Below are positions 1-9,784 of a stretch of 16,882 nucleotides of DNA, piece after piece. The notes below the pieces were generated by a model. That model had not been told where the DNA came from. It worked only from the letters and a program-made list of their open reading frames with translations, and ran no database searches. The DNA is taken from NCBI GenBank assembly GCA_022565015.1, contig JADFKI010000046.1, forward strand, positions 1 to 16,882, given 5' to 3'. Made by a program: the position numbers and the translations under genes. This stretch comes from Chloroflexota bacterium. GTDB taxonomy: Bacteria; Chloroflexota; Dehalococcoidia; Lucifugimonadales; JADFKI01. Position 1 is the stretch's first letter. Each line of letters starts with the position of its first letter.

Positions 1-431
1 CCGACGTAGAGGCGCTGGTGGAGGGCCTCAAGGACGGCACGATAGACGCCATAGCCACCGACCATGCGCCGCACAACCGCGTCGACAAGCTGTGCACCTT
101 TCAGGAGGCGGCCTTCGGAATCAGCGTATTCGAGACGGCCCTGGGCTCGCTCATGGGCCTCGTTCACGCCGGTCGGGTGGAGTTGCCGCTGCTTGTCGAA
201 AAGCTGACGATTGGTCCGGCGAGGTTTCTCGGCAGGCCCGACCTGGGTACTCTAAAAGAGGGCGCACCCGCCGACATCACCATCTTCGACCCCGACGCCG
301 AGTGGATAGTCGACGCCGAGAGCTTCGTGTCCAAGGGCAAGAACACTCCCCTGGACGGCACAACGCTCAAGGGCCGGGTGGTGACCACGATCCTCGGCGG
401 CGAAGTTGTCTATGATAGTGCCCAAGAGTGA
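1..431 (+). CDS. pyrC: Dihydroorotase, C-terminal part (5' end outside window)
   Basis: Dihydroorotase closes carbamoyl-aspartate to dihydroorotate in cytosolic pyrimidine synthesis. Only the last 142 or so codons are present; the frame is open from base 3, so the gene starts upstream of the window. The fragment contains the TDHAPH motif (bases 57-74), whose Asp is the catalytic base of the family, followed by a long helical stretch (FGISVFETALGSL). It ends with the small beta-domain signature PADITIFDP and a GKNTPLDG loop typical of class I dihydroorotases. The context supports the call, because carA and carB of the same pathway follow on the same strand. The last 20 bases overlap the start of the next gene, a membrane protein. 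The final residues (YDSAQE) may have been altered when that gene arrived, but this cannot be told from one genome. Confidence 0.93.
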   Translation, partial: DVEALVEGLKDGTIDAIATDHAPHNRVDKLCTFQEAAFGISVFETALGSLMGLVHAGRVELPLLVEKLTIGPARFLGRPDLGTLKEGAPADITIFDPDAEWIVDAESFVSKGKNTPLDGTTLKGRVVTTILGGEVVYDSAQE

Positions 432-1275
432 AGCATTGATCAAGGGCTTCGTAACGTGGTTAGTTAGGTCACTCTTTACTTACCTATGGGGTCATTGGTC
501 TAAATACCTGACGATTCTGACCACTGTCCTTATATTCGCAGGCCTACTTGGGCTCACGGTAGATACTAAGGCGGCATATGTATCGATATTAAGCGCCATC
601 GCATTTTTGTTGCTGCTGGGGATTAGTTTCATTAGGTCGATATACGAATTGTATAGGTCGAGAGAAGATCTGAAGCGAAGTTCAATACCGAAGTTGGAAA
701 TCGTCAAGGTAACTCATTCAACAGGTTCACGGCAGAATGATCTTTGGGGACTAGAAATACGAAATTTAGGCACAGCTGAAGCTGAGAATTGCCGAGGACA
801 ATTGCTACAGCTAGAGTTCGCTACTGACCGGAAGGGACAATCATTAACTAAATGGCCTGTGAATCGCTACTTACAGTGGTCAGGAAGCCAATCACCACGG
901 CATGAACACTCAATATCAATTCCGGCCATGAGCCCGGCGAACTTAGAAGTAGTGAGCCTAGAGGCAACAGGAAGCACTGATAAAAGGGTGTATTTGGCCT
1001 ATGCCGACTCAGACGAATTTAGGAAAGAACAGTCGCTTCCCGGTGGATATGAGATCTTATTGTTGATAGGCGTAACATCAAAAGATATTCCACCTATATA
1101 TGCCGTCTGCACCCTAACAGTTAGCTACGGAGACATTGCGGTCAAAGTAGACGGAGCTGAAGATAAGAAGCTTAAAGTAGCCGTGGGATTCTCTTTGAAT
1201 TTGCACTGTATTAGGTACGAGCGTCCTGATCTTGTTGAATTCCAGCAGCCACTGGCCGAGAAATTGACACAATAA
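412..1275 (+). CDS. Unknown membrane protein: two N-terminal helices plus beta-rich domain
   Basis: I do not recognise this protein (287 aa from ATG 412; a TTG at 406 would add two residues). Two hydrophobic segments near residues 32-49 and 55-74 form a helical hairpin. A short charged helix follows (ELYRSREDLKR), and then about 190 residues of beta-strand-like sequence with an EIRNLGTAEAENC stretch that recalls CARDB/Ig-like folds. Predicted topology is a membrane anchor with a large soluble domain. Base composition is clearly more AT-rich than pyrC and carA, which suggests transfer. It starts inside the last 20 bases of pyrC and its TAA stop shares a base with the carA ATG (TAATG), so it is probably translated by coupling within the pyrimidine operon. 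The two-helix-plus-sensor architecture resembles some membrane effectors of defence systems, but no partner nuclease or cyclase is adjacent, so that idea is weak. Confidence 0.7.
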   Translation: MIVPKSEALIKGFVTWLVRSLFTYLWGHWSKYLTILTTVLIFAGLLGLTVDTKAAYVSILSAIAFLLLLGISFIRSIYELYRSREDLKRSSIPKLEIVKVTHSTGSRQNDLWGLEIRNLGTAEAENCRGQLLQLEFATDRKGQSLTKWPVNRYLQWSGSQSPRHEHSISIPAMSPANLEVVSLEATGSTDKRVYLAYADSDEFRKEQSLPGGYEILLLIGVTSKDIPPIYAVCTLTVSYGDIAVKVDGAEDKKLKVAVGFSLNLHCIRYERPDLVEFQQPLAEKLTQ

Positions 1276-2381
1276 TGACTAAATCCGCTCATCTCGTTCT
1301 GGAAGACGGCTCGGCTTACAAGGGCTACGCCTTTGGCGCGCAGACCTCAGCCCACGGCGAGGTCGTATTCGCCACGTCCATGACCGGATACCAGGAGATG
1401 CTCACCGACCCGTCCTTTGCCGGGCAGATCGTCGTGCCGACATACCCGCTCCAGGGCAACTACGGCATCAACGAGCGCGACTTCGAGTCGCGTAAGGTCC
1501 AGGTTTCGGGCTTCGTCGTCAGAGGGCACAGCCTGAGGCCCAGCCACTCCTTGAGCACGATGACCCTGGACGAGTTCCTTGCGTCGCAGGGCATCGCAGG
1601 CATCAGCGGCGTGGACACGCGGGCCATCACCCGCCGTCTCAGGAGCCAGGGGGTCATGATGGGCATCATAGCCGTTGACGAGTCTCCGGAGAGCGCACTC
1701 ACGCGGCTGAAAGACATGCCGAGCTACGGGGAGCTGGACTTCGTTCGACAGGTGAGCACGGAGAAGCCGTATGACTGGGACAGCCCGCTGCCCGGCACCA
1801 AGGCGCCCAAGACCAGATACAGGGTGCTTATCTCCGACTACGGACTGAAATACAACATACTTCGCATATTGCGCTCCAAGGGTTGCGAGGTCATCGCCAT
1901 GCCGGCCACGGCATCGGCTGAGGATATCCTGGCCCGCAAGCCCGACGGCGTCATGCTTTCGCCCGGCCCCGGAGACCCTGAGCTGCTGGACTACACCGTC
2001 GAGACGGCCAAGGGCCTCATCGGCAAGCTGCCCATCTTCGGCATCTGCCTGGGAAACCAGGTGTTGGGCAGGGCCTTCGGCGGCAAGACCTTCAAGCTGA
2101 AGTTCGGTCATCGCGGAGCCAACCACCCCGTGAAGGACCTGGAGACGGGCCTCGTGCATATCACGGCGCAAAACCACGGGTACGCAGTCGACGCGGACAG
2201 TCTGCCCTCGGACGTGGAGGTGAGCCACATCAACCTCAACGACGACACGGTCGAAGGCCTGAGGCACAAGTCGCTGCCAATCATGAGCATTCAGTACCAT
2301 TCCGAGGCCTCGCCCGGGCCACTGGACAACGTATACGTCTTTGACCGGTTTATTGACTCCATGCGTAACGCGTCCAAATGA
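1275..2381 (+). CDS. carA: Carbamoyl-phosphate synthase, small (glutaminase) subunit
   Basis: CarA hydrolyses glutamine and passes ammonia through a tunnel to CarB for carbamoyl-phosphate synthesis, feeding arginine and pyrimidine pathways. The 368-aa length is normal. The N-terminal CPSase small-chain domain (about 1-150) shows TSMTGYQEMLTDPS and SGVDTRAITRRLR. The class I glutamine amidotransferase domain (about 183-365) has nucleophile Cys258 in FGICLGNQ, the KLKFGHRGANHPV signature at 274-286, and the His342/Glu344 pair in YHSEASPGP. The usual His after CLG (CLGHQ) is Asn here, a minor variant outside the catalytic triad. ATG 1275 overlaps the stop of the preceding membrane-protein gene and has no strong Shine-Dalgarno sequence, which fits translational coupling. 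Unusually, carB is not next: about 3 kb of other genes separate the two subunits. Confidence 0.97.
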   Translation: MTKSAHLVLEDGSAYKGYAFGAQTSAHGEVVFATSMTGYQEMLTDPSFAGQIVVPTYPLQGNYGINERDFESRKVQVSGFVVRGHSLRPSHSLSTMTLDEFLASQGIAGISGVDTRAITRRLRSQGVMMGIIAVDESPESALTRLKDMPSYGELDFVRQVSTEKPYDWDSPLPGTKAPKTRYRVLISDYGLKYNILRILRSKGCEVIAMPATASAEDILARKPDGVMLSPGPGDPELLDYTVETAKGLIGKLPIFGICLGNQVLGRAFGGKTFKLKFGHRGANHPVKDLETGLVHITAQNHGYAVDADSLPSDVEVSHINLNDDTVEGLRHKSLPIMSIQYHSEASPGPLDNVYVFDRFIDSMRNASK

Positions 2382-2399
2382 TGTATCATATTGATGCAT
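2381..2399. promoter_or_regulatory. Candidate VapB operator (imperfect palindrome)
   Basis: Arms ATGTATCA (2381-2388) and TGATGCAT (2392-2399) are inverted copies of each other in 7 of 8 positions, around a 3-base centre. The site begins on the last base of the carA stop codon and lies about 20 bases before the vapB start, where toxin-antitoxin operators usually sit. It contains TATCAT (2384-2389), a 5/6 match to a -10 hexamer, but I see no well-placed -35. Autoregulation by VapB dimers is inferred from the family. Confidence 0.45.
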
Positions 2400-2419
2400 T
2401 TATTTGATGAGGTTAATTG

Positions 2420-2653
2420 ATGCGCACGACATTGGATATCGATGAACGGCTCCTCGGCGCCGTGGTTAAGGCCACCGGGGAGAAGAGCAGGAGCAAGGCT
2501 GTCCAGAAGGTCCTGGAGGACTACTTGCGGCACAGGGCCATCGATGAGCTCAGAGGCAGCGCGGGGAAGATTGGATTAGACGATATGCAGGAGGAGCAGA
2601 GAGCCGCAGACAGGCAGAGGCATGGGCTCCTCGAAGACCTGAGAGAGGCCTAG
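2420..2653 (+). CDS. vapB: VapB-type antitoxin
   Basis: This is a 77-aa antitoxin that would bind and neutralise the VapC RNase encoded next to it and repress their common promoter. The N-terminus RTTLDIDERLL is the characteristic first strand and helix of the short VapB family. A basic helix (KSRSKAVQKVLEDYLRH) and a GKIGLDDM segment follow, the latter corresponding to the toxin-binding GKI region of these antitoxins. ATG 2420 is chosen because GAGG at 2409-2412 lies 7 bases upstream; a TTG one codon earlier is less likely. The stop is one base before the vapC ATG, so the two are cotranslated. Composition is not strikingly different from the core genes. Confidence 0.88.
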   Translation: MRTTLDIDERLLGAVVKATGEKSRSKAVQKVLEDYLRHRAIDELRGSAGKIGLDDMQEEQRAADRQRHGLLEDLREA

Positions 2654-2654
2654 C

Positions 2655-3041
2655 ATGGTCATTGCCGACACCTCTGCTTGGATTGCCTTCCAGACCAAGC
2701 CCGACTCCAAGTTCGGACGGCAATTCGATACCCTTCTGGCCGGCGACGAAATCGTCATGGTCGGACCGGTCCTTGCAGAGCTGCTTCAGGGATCACGCTC
2801 CGAAAGCGATTTTTCATTTTTCGCCGAGCGCCTGGGAGCACTGGCATTTCTGGAAGCAGACCAAGAGACCTGGATAAAGGCCGGCGAGCTCAACTATCAG
2901 CTCAGGGCTCGAGGAAGGATAATCCCCATGGCGGACCTGATCGTCTCGGCGCTGGCGATACAGCACGACATCCCCGTGTACACATCGGCCAGAGACTACC
3001 AGGAGGTCCCAGGGCTACAGATCTACGAGCCTGCGGGTTGA
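2655..3041 (+). CDS. vapC: VapC-type PIN-domain ribonuclease toxin
   Basis: This is a 128-aa PIN-domain protein, the usual size of VapC toxins, which cleave tRNA or rRNA using a Mg2+ site of acidic residues. The four expected positions are visible: Asp5 in the N-terminal VIADTSAWI, Glu42 in LAELLQG, Asp94 in PMADLIVSALA, and Asp114 in the VYTSARDY strand-turn. All are intact, so the toxin should be active. It starts one base after the vapB stop. The pair is inserted between carA and the phosphodiesterase gene. After the stop, about 85 bases of AT-richer DNA precede the next gene, with no clear terminator. Confidence 0.92.
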   Translation: MVIADTSAWIAFQTKPDSKFGRQFDTLLAGDEIVMVGPVLAELLQGSRSESDFSFFAERLGALAFLEADQETWIKAGELNYQLRARGRIIPMADLIVSALAIQHDIPVYTSARDYQEVPGLQIYEPAG

Positions 3042-3127
3042 ATCAGGCTTCGATCTGAACGCGCCAGGCGGTATGTTTCGACAAATTTAGTTTGAATTAA
3101 TCCGACGTTCGCGAGAGGCGAGGCAGA

Positions 3128-3886
3128 GTGCCAACATATAAGAAGCCACCAAAATTCATGAAAATAGCCCATCGAGGAGCCTCGTCGTACGCGCCGGAGA
3201 ACACCTTCGCGGCGTACGACAAGGCATTGGAGATGGGTATCGATGAGATAGAGCTGGACGTTCATTTCACGAAAGACGACCATCTGGTGGTATTTCATGA
3301 CGACACGGTCGACAGGACTACCGACGGGAAGGGACCGGTGCTGGAGCATTCGCTGGCCGAGCTGCGGTCGCTGGACGCGGGCTCATGGTTCGGACCTGCC
3401 TACGCCGGCGAGCGAGTGCGTTCGCTGGCTGAGCTCTTCGAGCAATACAAGGGCCGCCTCTACTTTCACATCGAGATCAAGGGCCGCTCCGTCGGGCTCT
3501 CCAGGCGAACCATCGACATGGTGAGAGGCCACGGACTCACCGACAGCGTCACGATCACGTCGTTTTCGAGGGATCGATTGGCGGAGGCGAGCGCATACGA
3601 CTCAGATCTGCCCAAGGGATGGCTCATACCTCCGGGACAGGACCCCTGGGAGGACACTTATATCGCCCAGTCGGCAACGCTGGGGCTTACGCAGATCTGC
3701 TTCAGGGGCGAGCTCGCGACTCCGGAGCTCGTGGAATCGATTCACAGGGCCGGCTACCAGGCAAGGCCCTGGGGCATTAGCGACGAAGAGGTCATGCGAC
3801 GGGCCGTGGACGCCGGAGCGGACGGCATGACCATAAACTTTCCCGATAAGCTATCGGAATACCTGAAGGCCAAGGGAATTGAGTAA
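3128..3886 (+). CDS. Glycerophosphodiester phosphodiesterase family protein
   Basis: This enzyme is predicted to hydrolyse glycerophosphodiesters to glycerol-3-phosphate and an alcohol. Its 252 aa match the short cytosolic (UgpQ-like) members of the family, and no signal peptide is visible. Family motifs are in order: HRG at 15-17, PENT at 23-26, the metal ligands Glu42 and Asp44 in EIELDVH, the catalytic His57 in VVFHDDTVDRTTDG, and Glu116/Lys118 in HIEIKG. The C-terminal GADGMTINFPD (230-240) is the usual end of the TIM barrel. GTG 3128 is preferred because AGAGG (3114-3118) is 9 bases upstream; ATG 3158, just before the HRG motif, has no ribosome site. The last 25 codons are duplicated about 1 kb downstream (4834-4910), so the present 3' end may have been supplied by the inserted HEPN cassette. 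It has no obvious functional link to the pyrimidine genes. Confidence 0.93.
   Translation: MPTYKKPPKFMKIAHRGASSYAPENTFAAYDKALEMGIDEIELDVHFTKDDHLVVFHDDTVDRTTDGKGPVLEHSLAELRSLDAGSWFGPAYAGERVRSLAELFEQYKGRLYFHIEIKGRSVGLSRRTIDMVRGHGLTDSVTITSFSRDRLAEASAYDSDLPKGWLIPPGQDPWEDTYIAQSATLGLTQICFRGELATPELVESIHRAGYQARPWGISDEEVMRRAVDAGADGMTINFPDKLSEYLKAKGIE
3809..3885 (+). repeat. Direct repeat, left copy (3' end of phosphodiesterase gene)
   Basis: This 77-bp segment encodes the last 25 residues of the phosphodiesterase and ends one base before the end of its TAA stop. It matches 4834-4910 at 75 of 77 positions. One difference is synonymous (GCG/GCC Ala) and one changes Lys247 to Glu. Immediately after the repeat the two copies diverge completely. 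Confidence 0.95.
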
Positions 3887-3925
3887 TTTCTACATTATGT
3901 ATGTCGCAGCCCTGCTAAGATGAAG

Positions 3926-3934
3926 TGATATAGT
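3926..3934 (+). promoter_or_regulatory. Candidate extended -10 promoter of the HEPN cassette
   Basis: TGATATAGT fits an extended -10 element (TGnTATAAT, one mismatch in the hexamer) 34 bases before the start codon at 3969. No good -35 is visible, which is tolerated by extended -10 promoters. It lies inside the cassette, outside the duplicated gene tail, so the module would carry its own promoter. Confidence 0.35.
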
Positions 3935-3968
3935 CAGGTTTCGAGGTGGGATTCACAGAGGTGCAAAA

Positions 3969-4382
3969 ATGGCTAACTTATTTGAGTGTCCAGTTCAAGC
4001 TGGAGAAGATGCTGTCTTTGGCGCTATCGCAGATGTCCTACAAACCCACAAGACCAGCGACACTCGTCTTTGGGCAGTGAAAGTTTCGGTGAATCCTTCA
4101 AGATTTGGCATAGATGAAGCTATAAGCCTCAGATTGAGAAGCTCTGCAGGAGAGGCGGAAATAGGCAAGCTGATTATAAGGCCCCTAAATGGAGAAAATC
4201 ATCTGTTGGTCGTTCCGGAGAATGCCACTGGTGGTGCAAAGCCACCTGAATTGGACCCAGAAGGAAAGTACCTTCACGAGACAATCGAATCCCTATTGAT
4301 TAGGTTAGAACAGCTTAATCTTTACAGGCCCCCTAGTCCCCCTCACGACAAGGAACCAATTGGCTTCAGGCGACCTGACTAG
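3969..4382 (+). CDS. Unknown 137-aa protein, first gene of HEPN cassette
   Basis: I do not recognise this protein. It looks like a mixed alpha/beta small domain: a helix around residues 12-26, strands such as LWAVKVSVN and GKLIIRPL/HLLVV, a helix at about 101-117 (LHETIESLLIRLEQL), and a Pro-rich charged tail. It has no signal peptide, no membrane segment and no nucleotidyltransferase GSx10DxD motif, so it is not the usual MNT partner of HEPN proteins. AGAGGTG at 3957-3963, 5 bases before the ATG, is an excellent ribosome site. Its stop is 3 bases before the HEPN gene, so the two are very probably cotranslated. By position it would be the partner or antidote of the HEPN protein, which is inference only. 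Confidence 0.75.
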   Translation: MANLFECPVQAGEDAVFGAIADVLQTHKTSDTRLWAVKVSVNPSRFGIDEAISLRLRSSAGEAEIGKLIIRPLNGENHLLVVPENATGGAKPPELDPEGKYLHETIESLLIRLEQLNLYRPPSPPHDKEPIGFRRPD

Positions 4383-4385
4383 GTT

Positions 4386-4835
4386 ATGCGCCTTGAAGCT
4401 GAACCTTGGTTGAGACAAGCCGAAGCAGACTTGCAGGCGGCTCAGGACAGCTCAACAGCAGCACATTACGAGTGGGCCTGCTTTCAGGCTCAACAATCTG
4501 GAGAAAAGGCGCTCAAAGCGTTCCTATACGAGAGCGAATATGGGGCGAGAGCCATCAGGGCCATTTTTCATTCAATGCGAGGTCCCGGAAGCGCCTTGGA
4601 GGCGTGTCAGCAATTCCAACCGGGGTTTTCATCTTTAGACTTTCAAGCACAGTTACTGGACCAATACAGTATCGCGACTCGTTATCCGGATAGCCTCACT
4701 CTGATGGGGAGAATGGCCCCGGCTGATTACTTCGATGCTGGTGAGGCTCAAAGCTGCATTTTAGCAGCCACATCGATTCTGAATTTCGTAAAGGAATTAG
4801 TGAAAGCTAATCGAGCCAAACTGGGCGTCGTCTGA
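4386..4835 (+). CDS. HEPN-domain protein
   Basis: This 149-aa all-helical protein matches the HEPN family. The N-terminal WLRQAEADLQAA (8-19) and the central WACFQAQQSGEKALKAFL (30-47) are the hallmark helices, RYPD sits at 99-102, and the last helix ends FVKELV. HEPN proteins are often RNases with an Rx4-6H motif. A candidate is Arg55-x6-His62 (with Arg58 nearby), so catalytic activity is possible but not certain. It starts 3 bases after the preceding unknown gene. Its TGA stop straddles the junction with the right-hand 77-bp repeat: T at 4833 belongs to the cassette and GA to the repeat, so the natural C-terminus may have been changed by the insertion. Composition is AT-richer than the core genes. 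Its role as a toxin or abortive-infection factor is inferred from the family. Confidence 0.85.
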   Translation: MRLEAEPWLRQAEADLQAAQDSSTAAHYEWACFQAQQSGEKALKAFLYESEYGARAIRAIFHSMRGPGSALEACQQFQPGFSSLDFQAQLLDQYSIATRYPDSLTLMGRMAPADYFDAGEAQSCILAATSILNFVKELVKANRAKLGVV

Positions 4836-4910
4836 CGCCGGAGCCGACGGCATGACCATAAACTTTCCCGATAAGCTATCGGAATACCTGGAGGCCAAGG
4901 GAATTGAGTA
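4834..4910 (+). pseudogene. Stranded 3' end of the phosphodiesterase gene (right repeat copy)
   Basis: These 77 bases match 3809-3885 at 75 positions and still read in frame as the last 25 residues of the phosphodiesterase followed by TAG, but no start or upstream part is attached. The downstream lipoprotein start lies 2 bases after its stop. This copy is therefore probably the ancestral gene end, cut off from its 5' part when the HEPN cassette arrived. Confidence 0.85.
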
Positions 4911-4912
4911 GG

Positions 4913-5326
4913 TTGAAGGGCATATTAGCAACTTCAGTCCTCTTTGCCCTGGTGGTCTTGGCCTGTTCGCCGTCGAATAACAGCCTTAACCAGCTTGTTC
5001 GTACCGGCACTGGCTTTGGCAAGGGCTTCACCATCAACGAGATGGAGATTCGCCCAACGGATTCGCCCAACGAGGTGGAGGCCTGGGTCTTGGGCGTCAT
5101 GCACGACACCTGCACCCGAATCGGCGGAGTCAACCAGAACCGCCGGGCAAACGTAATCGACCTGGACTTCTCCATACGTCCTATTGACACAGAGGGCTGC
5201 GAGGACGACAAGATCGTTGAGTTCATACAGATTGTCGTGCTCAACACGGACGGCTTGGGCGACGGCATGCTGTTCGTGCGCTCGGGCGACGTTTCGGGCA
5301 GCATCAAGCTGCCATTGGAGAACTAG
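4913..5326 (+). CDS. Small predicted lipoprotein of unknown function
   Basis: From TTG 4913 the product is about 137 aa; a TTG at 4904 would add three residues. It begins with a short signal peptide: Lys2, a hydrophobic core, and then VVLAC, a near-lipobox placing the lipidated Cys near residue 18. The mature part is small and acidic and looks beta-rich, with DTCTRIGG and DTEGCEDD carrying two further Cys that could pair. I recognise no family. AAGGGA (4897-4902), inside the preceding gene remnant, is 10 bases from TTG 4913, which favours that start. In the ancestral order it would have followed the phosphodiesterase by 2 bases, suggesting the two genes once formed one operon. Composition is high GC like the core genes. 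About 120 bases separate it from carB. Confidence 0.78.
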   Translation: MKGILATSVLFALVVLACSPSNNSLNQLVRTGTGFGKGFTINEMEIRPTDSPNEVEAWVLGVMHDTCTRIGGVNQNRRANVIDLDFSIRPIDTEGCEDDKIVEFIQIVVLNTDGLGDGMLFVRSGDVSGSIKLPLEN

Positions 5327-5448
5327 CCGCATGAATCGAGCGCGTCATACCCTGTTCAGCAGAAACGGAAGGCTGAGATATGCCCACCCTTCGAGCCCGC
5401 AGACATCACGCTTGAAATTAGTCCCGCATTCGAGAATCCTCCGCTCGC

Positions 5449-8823
<3,375 letters not shown>

Positions 8824-8871
8824 CGGGAGCATTTTAATTAATTCCATACATGCTACGACTCATTTCATAAT

Positions 8872-8900
8872 TTGAATGTCAAGGCTTCTTGTGGTATTGT
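8872..8900 (+). promoter_or_regulatory. Candidate sigma-70 promoter of the NUDIX-thyX-MazG operon
   Basis: TTGAAT (8872-8877) and TATTGT (8895-8900) are separated by exactly 17 bases, giving good matches to the -35 and -10 consensus. It lies 49 bases after the carB stop, in AT-rich DNA, and would start transcription near 8907, at the foot of a foldable leader and about 135 bases before the first gene of the operon. Confidence 0.55.
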
Positions 8901-8969
8901 TTGCGGCAATTGTAGGGGGTTTTGGTGTGCTATTGAACACACAGCATTTCCTACGGATTAATTGCGCAA
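8901..8969 (+). ncRNA. Structured leader or attenuator candidate upstream of NUDIX-thyX
   Basis: The segment can fold into a long interrupted stem. TTGC (8901-8904), GCAATT (8906-8911) and GTAGG (8912-8916) pair with CCTAC (8950-8954), AATTGC (8960-8965) and GCAA (8966-8969). This leaves a one-base bulge and a five-base bulge (GGATT). Inside it a second stem, GTGTG (8925-8929) with CACAC (8938-8942), closes an 8-base loop. There is no T tract after it, so it is not a simple terminator of carB. I cannot match it to a named riboswitch class. Because the predicted start point lies within the 5' arm, it could equally act as a DNA-level inverted repeat. Confidence 0.4.
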
Positions 8970-9041
8970 ACGATTTTCACGACGATTCCCACTCTCGTCC
9001 TTGAAAGCGCGTAGTCAATTCATGACCGCTGGTGACTCCAA

Positions 9042-9758
9042 ATGACTGAACGTGGCCCTTCATTTGTGGTGGCAGCGTGCATAGTACGAGGAAGTGAGAT
9101 TCTTCTCGCGCAGCGTCAGCAGCCTGATTCTCCTCGTGCACATCATTTTTGGGAACTGCCGGGTGGAAAGGTAAAGTTCGAGGAAAGCCCCCGAGAAGCC
9201 CTTGTTCGAGAAATTAAAGAGGAACTGGGTACTAAAATTGAGCTGGTGAGATTACTCCCACATATTCAAAATAATATCTATGAAACACACAAAGGTAAAG
9301 TACATTCGATTGTCATAGCGTTCGAATGTGTTCTTGCAAAGGGATCACCGTCACCTCGACCATCGGACCCTAGTGTTAATCAAGTCATTTGGACATCTCC
9401 TTCTGATATTTCAAACCGAAACTTGCTTCCGGGCACGCTTGAGTTTTTGGATTGCCTGCAGCGAATAGACTCCGCTAGCTACAAGGAAAGCCAGGTTTAC
9501 GTTCGACTTGAACGCGAAGATAGAACAGGTCAAAAAACAGATTATTGGGAACTCCGAATGCTCTACGACCTGTGGAATAACTACAATCTACTTGAGAGGC
9601 ACGGTAACGTAATAACTAGGTCTACCCATCACAAGTTGACGCGCAACCTACAGGAAGAGGATGGCACGCGAAAAATAAATGAGAGGGTACGGAGTTTGGC
9701 TAGGATTGGTTACAAGTTAGCTAATGCCGACGATCCAAGTTTAGTAGCAGGAATATAA
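9042..9758 (+). CDS. NUDIX hydrolase with unknown C-terminal extension
   Basis: The N-terminal half (about 1-140) is a NUDIX domain, which hydrolyses nucleoside diphosphates linked to another group, including damaged dNTPs. The Nudix box GX5EX7REUXEEXG fits residues 42-63, from Gly42 and Glu48 through REIKEELG (56-63). The preceding ILLAQRQQ and WELPGGK are typical of the MutT/CTP-pyrophosphatase-like group. Standard members end near residue 140; here a basic, helical region of about 100 residues follows (YWELRMLYDLWNNYNLLERH and more) that I do not recognise. The ATG has only a weak GGTGA site 6 bases upstream. It is the first gene of a lower-GC operon, 26 bases before thyX. Substrate is unknown; the neighbours suggest pyrimidine or thymidine nucleotides. 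Confidence 0.88.
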   Translation: MTERGPSFVVAACIVRGSEILLAQRQQPDSPRAHHFWELPGGKVKFEESPREALVREIKEELGTKIELVRLLPHIQNNIYETHKGKVHSIVIAFECVLAKGSPSPRPSDPSVNQVIWTSPSDISNRNLLPGTLEFLDCLQRIDSASYKESQVYVRLEREDRTGQKTDYWELRMLYDLWNNYNLLERHGNVITRSTHHKLTRNLQEEDGTRKINERVRSLARIGYKLANADDPSLVAGI

Positions 9759-9784
9759 AATCAGCTAGGGGAGGGATAAGCGGC

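Larger units (their letters stand above)
3809..4910 (+). mobile_element. Inserted HEPN islet bracketed by a 77-bp repeat
   Basis: The segment between the two repeat copies (3886-4833) carries an own-promoter two-gene HEPN cassette of lower GC than its surroundings. The layout resembles site-specific elements that integrate at a gene's 3' end and regenerate it with their own copy, but there is no integrase, transposase or terminal inverted repeat. Acquisition by homologous recombination through the phosphodiesterase gene is an equally good explanation. That this is an insertion is inferred from the repeat and composition. Confidence 0.6.

Noticed and set aside
412..1275. CBASS or similar membrane effector
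   Set aside because: Two membrane helices plus a soluble domain are suggestive, but no cyclase, nuclease or regulator is adjacent; the neighbours are pyrimidine genes.
1347..2399. 350-codon open frame antisense to carA
   Set aside because: It is a GC-rich shadow of an unmistakable carA gene, with Val/His/Arg-heavy composition and no family motif.
5412..5440. Possible promoter TTGAAA with 17-base spacing before carB
   Set aside because: The -10 candidate AATCCT matches only 3 of 6 positions, too weak to report.
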